From: Bacillus rubiinfantis | GTDB taxonomy: Bacteria; Bacillota; Bacilli; Bacillales; Cytobacillaceae | Direction: 5' to 3' | NCBI GenBank assembly: GCA_000752035.1 | Contig: CCFE01000032.1 | Location: forward strand, 2,501-66,500 | DNA length: 64,000 bases | The notes under the pieces: model-generated | Seen by the model: only the letters and a program-made list of their open reading frames with translations | Database searches by the model: none | Told to the model about the DNA's origin: nothing | Translations under genes and position numbers: made by a program | In this document: piece after piece, positions 63,026-64,000 of the stretch | Layout of the letters: every line of letters begins with the position of its first letter | Position numbering within the stretch: position 1 is the first letter of the stretch

Positions 63026-63337
63026 CTACTTCAAGTTTTTCAGCAAGTGAGGGTTTTTCTTTTTTATAAGGTCTCGTAAAATGGCAATCTCTAGGTCTTT
63101 TTCACCTAGTAATATCTTAAGTTTTTCGTTTTCCTTGGACATCTCTTTTGGATCAAAATCAGGCAACACAGCGACATCTACGTGTCCGTACTGGCCATTT
63201 TTATATTCGGTACACCAACGACTTACCATGTTTGGATTTAGATTATATCGACGAGCCACTAGGGACTTATTACCTGTCTCTGTAGCCTCTTTAATCACTT
63301 GTAGTTTAAATTCCTTGGAATGTCTTGTTCGTGTCAT
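63026..63337 (-). CDS. IS3-family OrfA (HTH protein)
   Basis: A 103-residue protein with the N-terminal HTH of IS3 OrfA (HSKEFKLQVIKEATETGNKSLVARRYNLNPNMVSRWCTEYKNG) and a C-terminal leucine-zipper-like helix (ENEKLKILLGEKDLEIAILRDLIKKK). GGAGGCTGACAAC precedes ATG. Near its end the slippery sequence A-AAA-AAG (63059-63065) lets ribosomes shift to the orfB frame to make the OrfAB transposase. Confidence 0.93.
   Translation of the reverse strand: MTRTRHSKEFKLQVIKEATETGNKSLVARRYNLNPNMVSRWCTEYKNGQYGHVDVAVLPDFDPKEMSKENEKLKILLGEKDLEIAILRDLIKKKNPHLLKNLK
63059..63065 (-). promoter_or_regulatory. Programmed -1 frameshift site
   Basis: A-AAA-AAG in the orfA reading phase. Shifting one base back enters the phase that reads KEKPSLAEKLEVAEAW and then OrfB. 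Standard for IS3-family elements. Confidence 0.8.
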
Positions 63338-63451
63338 GTTGTCAGCCTCCTTGGTACATTAAGCAGTATAAAATAAATTACTCTTATTGTCCAAGTTCAT
63401 TTAGGGGCTTATGAGCCACCACTTCATTCACCCTTTTCATTTTCATGATGT

Positions 63452-64000
63452 TTAAAATATTCCCATGTCCCAATTCTCCGCAAGGTGCTTCAACAACATT
63501 ACGCCACCGGTACTGTTTCCGTATTGATCAATAGCCGGTCCATAAACTCCAATACCCCATCCGTTCGAAAAAGGTGCCTTTTCTGCTGAGCGAGGTGGGA
63601 CAGCTGCCATAATTCCACCAGACACACCACTTTTGGCGGGTATACCTACAAATGCTGCGAACTTACCGGAGTAATTGTACATTCCACAAGTTAGCATCAA
63701 GGTTTTGGCTAAGCGCGTTACCTTTTTAGGAATAATTTGTTCATTTGTAAAAGGATGTCTTCCATCTTTAGCTAAAACAAGTCCAATAATCGCTAAATCA
63801 TATGCTGTAATTTCAATTGCACATTGCTTCAAATATACCTCAAGTGTTTCTTCTACCTCTGACTTCAAATAGCCTGTTTCCTTAAGCCAGTAAGCTATCG
63901 ACCGATTTCGATTGGCGGTCTCCCATTCAGATTGAAAAACTTCATTGTTGATCGTTGGGCGTCTACCAATCATTTTTTCTATTAAATCGAGAATTCTGTT
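63452..64000 (-). CDS. glsA: Glutaminase, C-terminal part (continues beyond the window)
   Basis: The frame runs off the window end; 183 codons are visible of about 310 expected. It contains the serine-dependent beta-lactamase-like glutaminase signatures GRRPTINNEVFQSEWETANRNRSIAYWL, the lysine/tyrosine region TLMLTCGMYNYSGKFAAFVGIPAKSGVSGGI and GIGVYGPAIDQYGNSTGG. It hydrolyses glutamine to glutamate and ammonia. In B. subtilis the homologue is activated by GlnK-GlnL; a related pair is at 9.7-11.8 kb here. An IS3-type element sits 36 bases after the stop. Confidence 0.95.
   Translation of the reverse strand, partial: NRILDLIEKMIGRRPTINNEVFQSEWETANRNRSIAYWLKETGYLKSEVEETLEVYLKQCAIEITAYDLAIIGLVLAKDGRHPFTNEQIIPKKVTRLAKTLMLTCGMYNYSGKFAAFVGIPAKSGVSGGIMAAVPPRSAEKAPFSNGWGIGVYGPAIDQYGNSTGGVMLLKHLAENWDMGIF

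Larger units (their letters stand above)
61893..63415 (-). mobile_element. IS3-family insertion sequence (IS150-like), about 1.52 kb
   Basis: Left end GGATTAACCCCCGTATTTTG-GACAATA and, inverted, right end CTCATAAGCCCCTAAATGAA-CTTGGACAATA share the CCCC...TTGGACAATA pattern of IS150-type ends. CCACC (61888-61892 and 63416-63420) is the probable 5-base target duplication. It carries orfA and orfB on the minus strand. The exact tips could shift by a base. Confidence 0.82.

Overview
The window looks like a low-GC Gram-positive chromosome from the family Bacillaceae, probably Bacillus sensu lato or Neobacillus. Supporting signs are the Bacillus-type 16S rRNA, the strong GGAGG ribosome sites, the gene order moxR-DUF58-tgpA-guaA-pbuG (as yeaC-yeaD-yebA-guaA-pbuG in B. 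subtilis), the ptsG/glcT pair and the des-desK-desR system. The genus is an inference. Both ends are cut: position 1 lies inside a 16S rRNA gene and position 64000 inside a glutaminase gene.

Layout. 1-1083: 16S rRNA 5' part (minus). 1.4-4.5 kb: glucose PTS (ptsG) and its antiterminator glcT. 4.6-7.9 kb: ABC-2 exporter. 8.0-9.6 kb: purine permease pbuG with guanine riboswitch and PurR-type boxes. 9.7-14.8 kb: GlnL/GlnK-like two-component system divergent from an ornithine carbamoyltransferase and a YfcC-type carrier. 15.2-21.3 kb: guaA (guanine riboswitch) and the moxR-DUF58-transglutaminase operon. 21.5-28.9 kb: disaccharide uptake and phosphorolysis (AraC regulator, binding protein, two permeases, GH65 phosphorylase, beta-phosphoglucomutase). 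29.0-30.5 kb: a radical SAM/SPASM enzyme with a tiny putative peptide gene. 31.3-34.3 kb: membrane-fluidity system des-desK-desR. 34.4-40.1 kb: HyuA-like, DUF917 and CodB-like genes with a PucR regulator. 40.3-43.8 kb: a scar-like region with an orphan cobalamin riboswitch, broken genes, a SinI-like small gene and a TetR regulator. 44-48.8 kb: a mannose-family PTS with a GlcT-type RNA antiterminator leader and a glcT relic. 48.9-50.9 kb: DUF2089 cluster and an Uma2-family gene. 51.2-61.7 kb: fatty-acid/acyl-CoA degradation genes with two sigma-54 promoters, a decapitated sigma-54 activator and an enoyl-CoA hydratase split by an IS21-type element. 61.9-63.4 kb: an IS3-family element, then glutaminase.

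Main points beyond routine annotation. (1) A radical SAM maturase is followed within 30 bases by a 28-codon, cysteine-free peptide gene and a strong terminator, a candidate new RiPP system. (2) The RNA antiterminator of ptsG is present a second time, intact, in front of a mannose-family PTS operon 44 kb away, next to the decayed 3' end of a second glcT; one GlcT may therefore control two unrelated glucose transporters. (3) The acyl-CoA locus was a sigma-54 regulon that is decaying: its activator has lost its sensor domain and start codon, and its hydratase has a stop codon and an IS insertion with exact 7-bp target duplication. (4) Several relics (pgmB, pucR, glcT fragments) and an orphan B12 riboswitch show repeated duplication and deletion in the same region.
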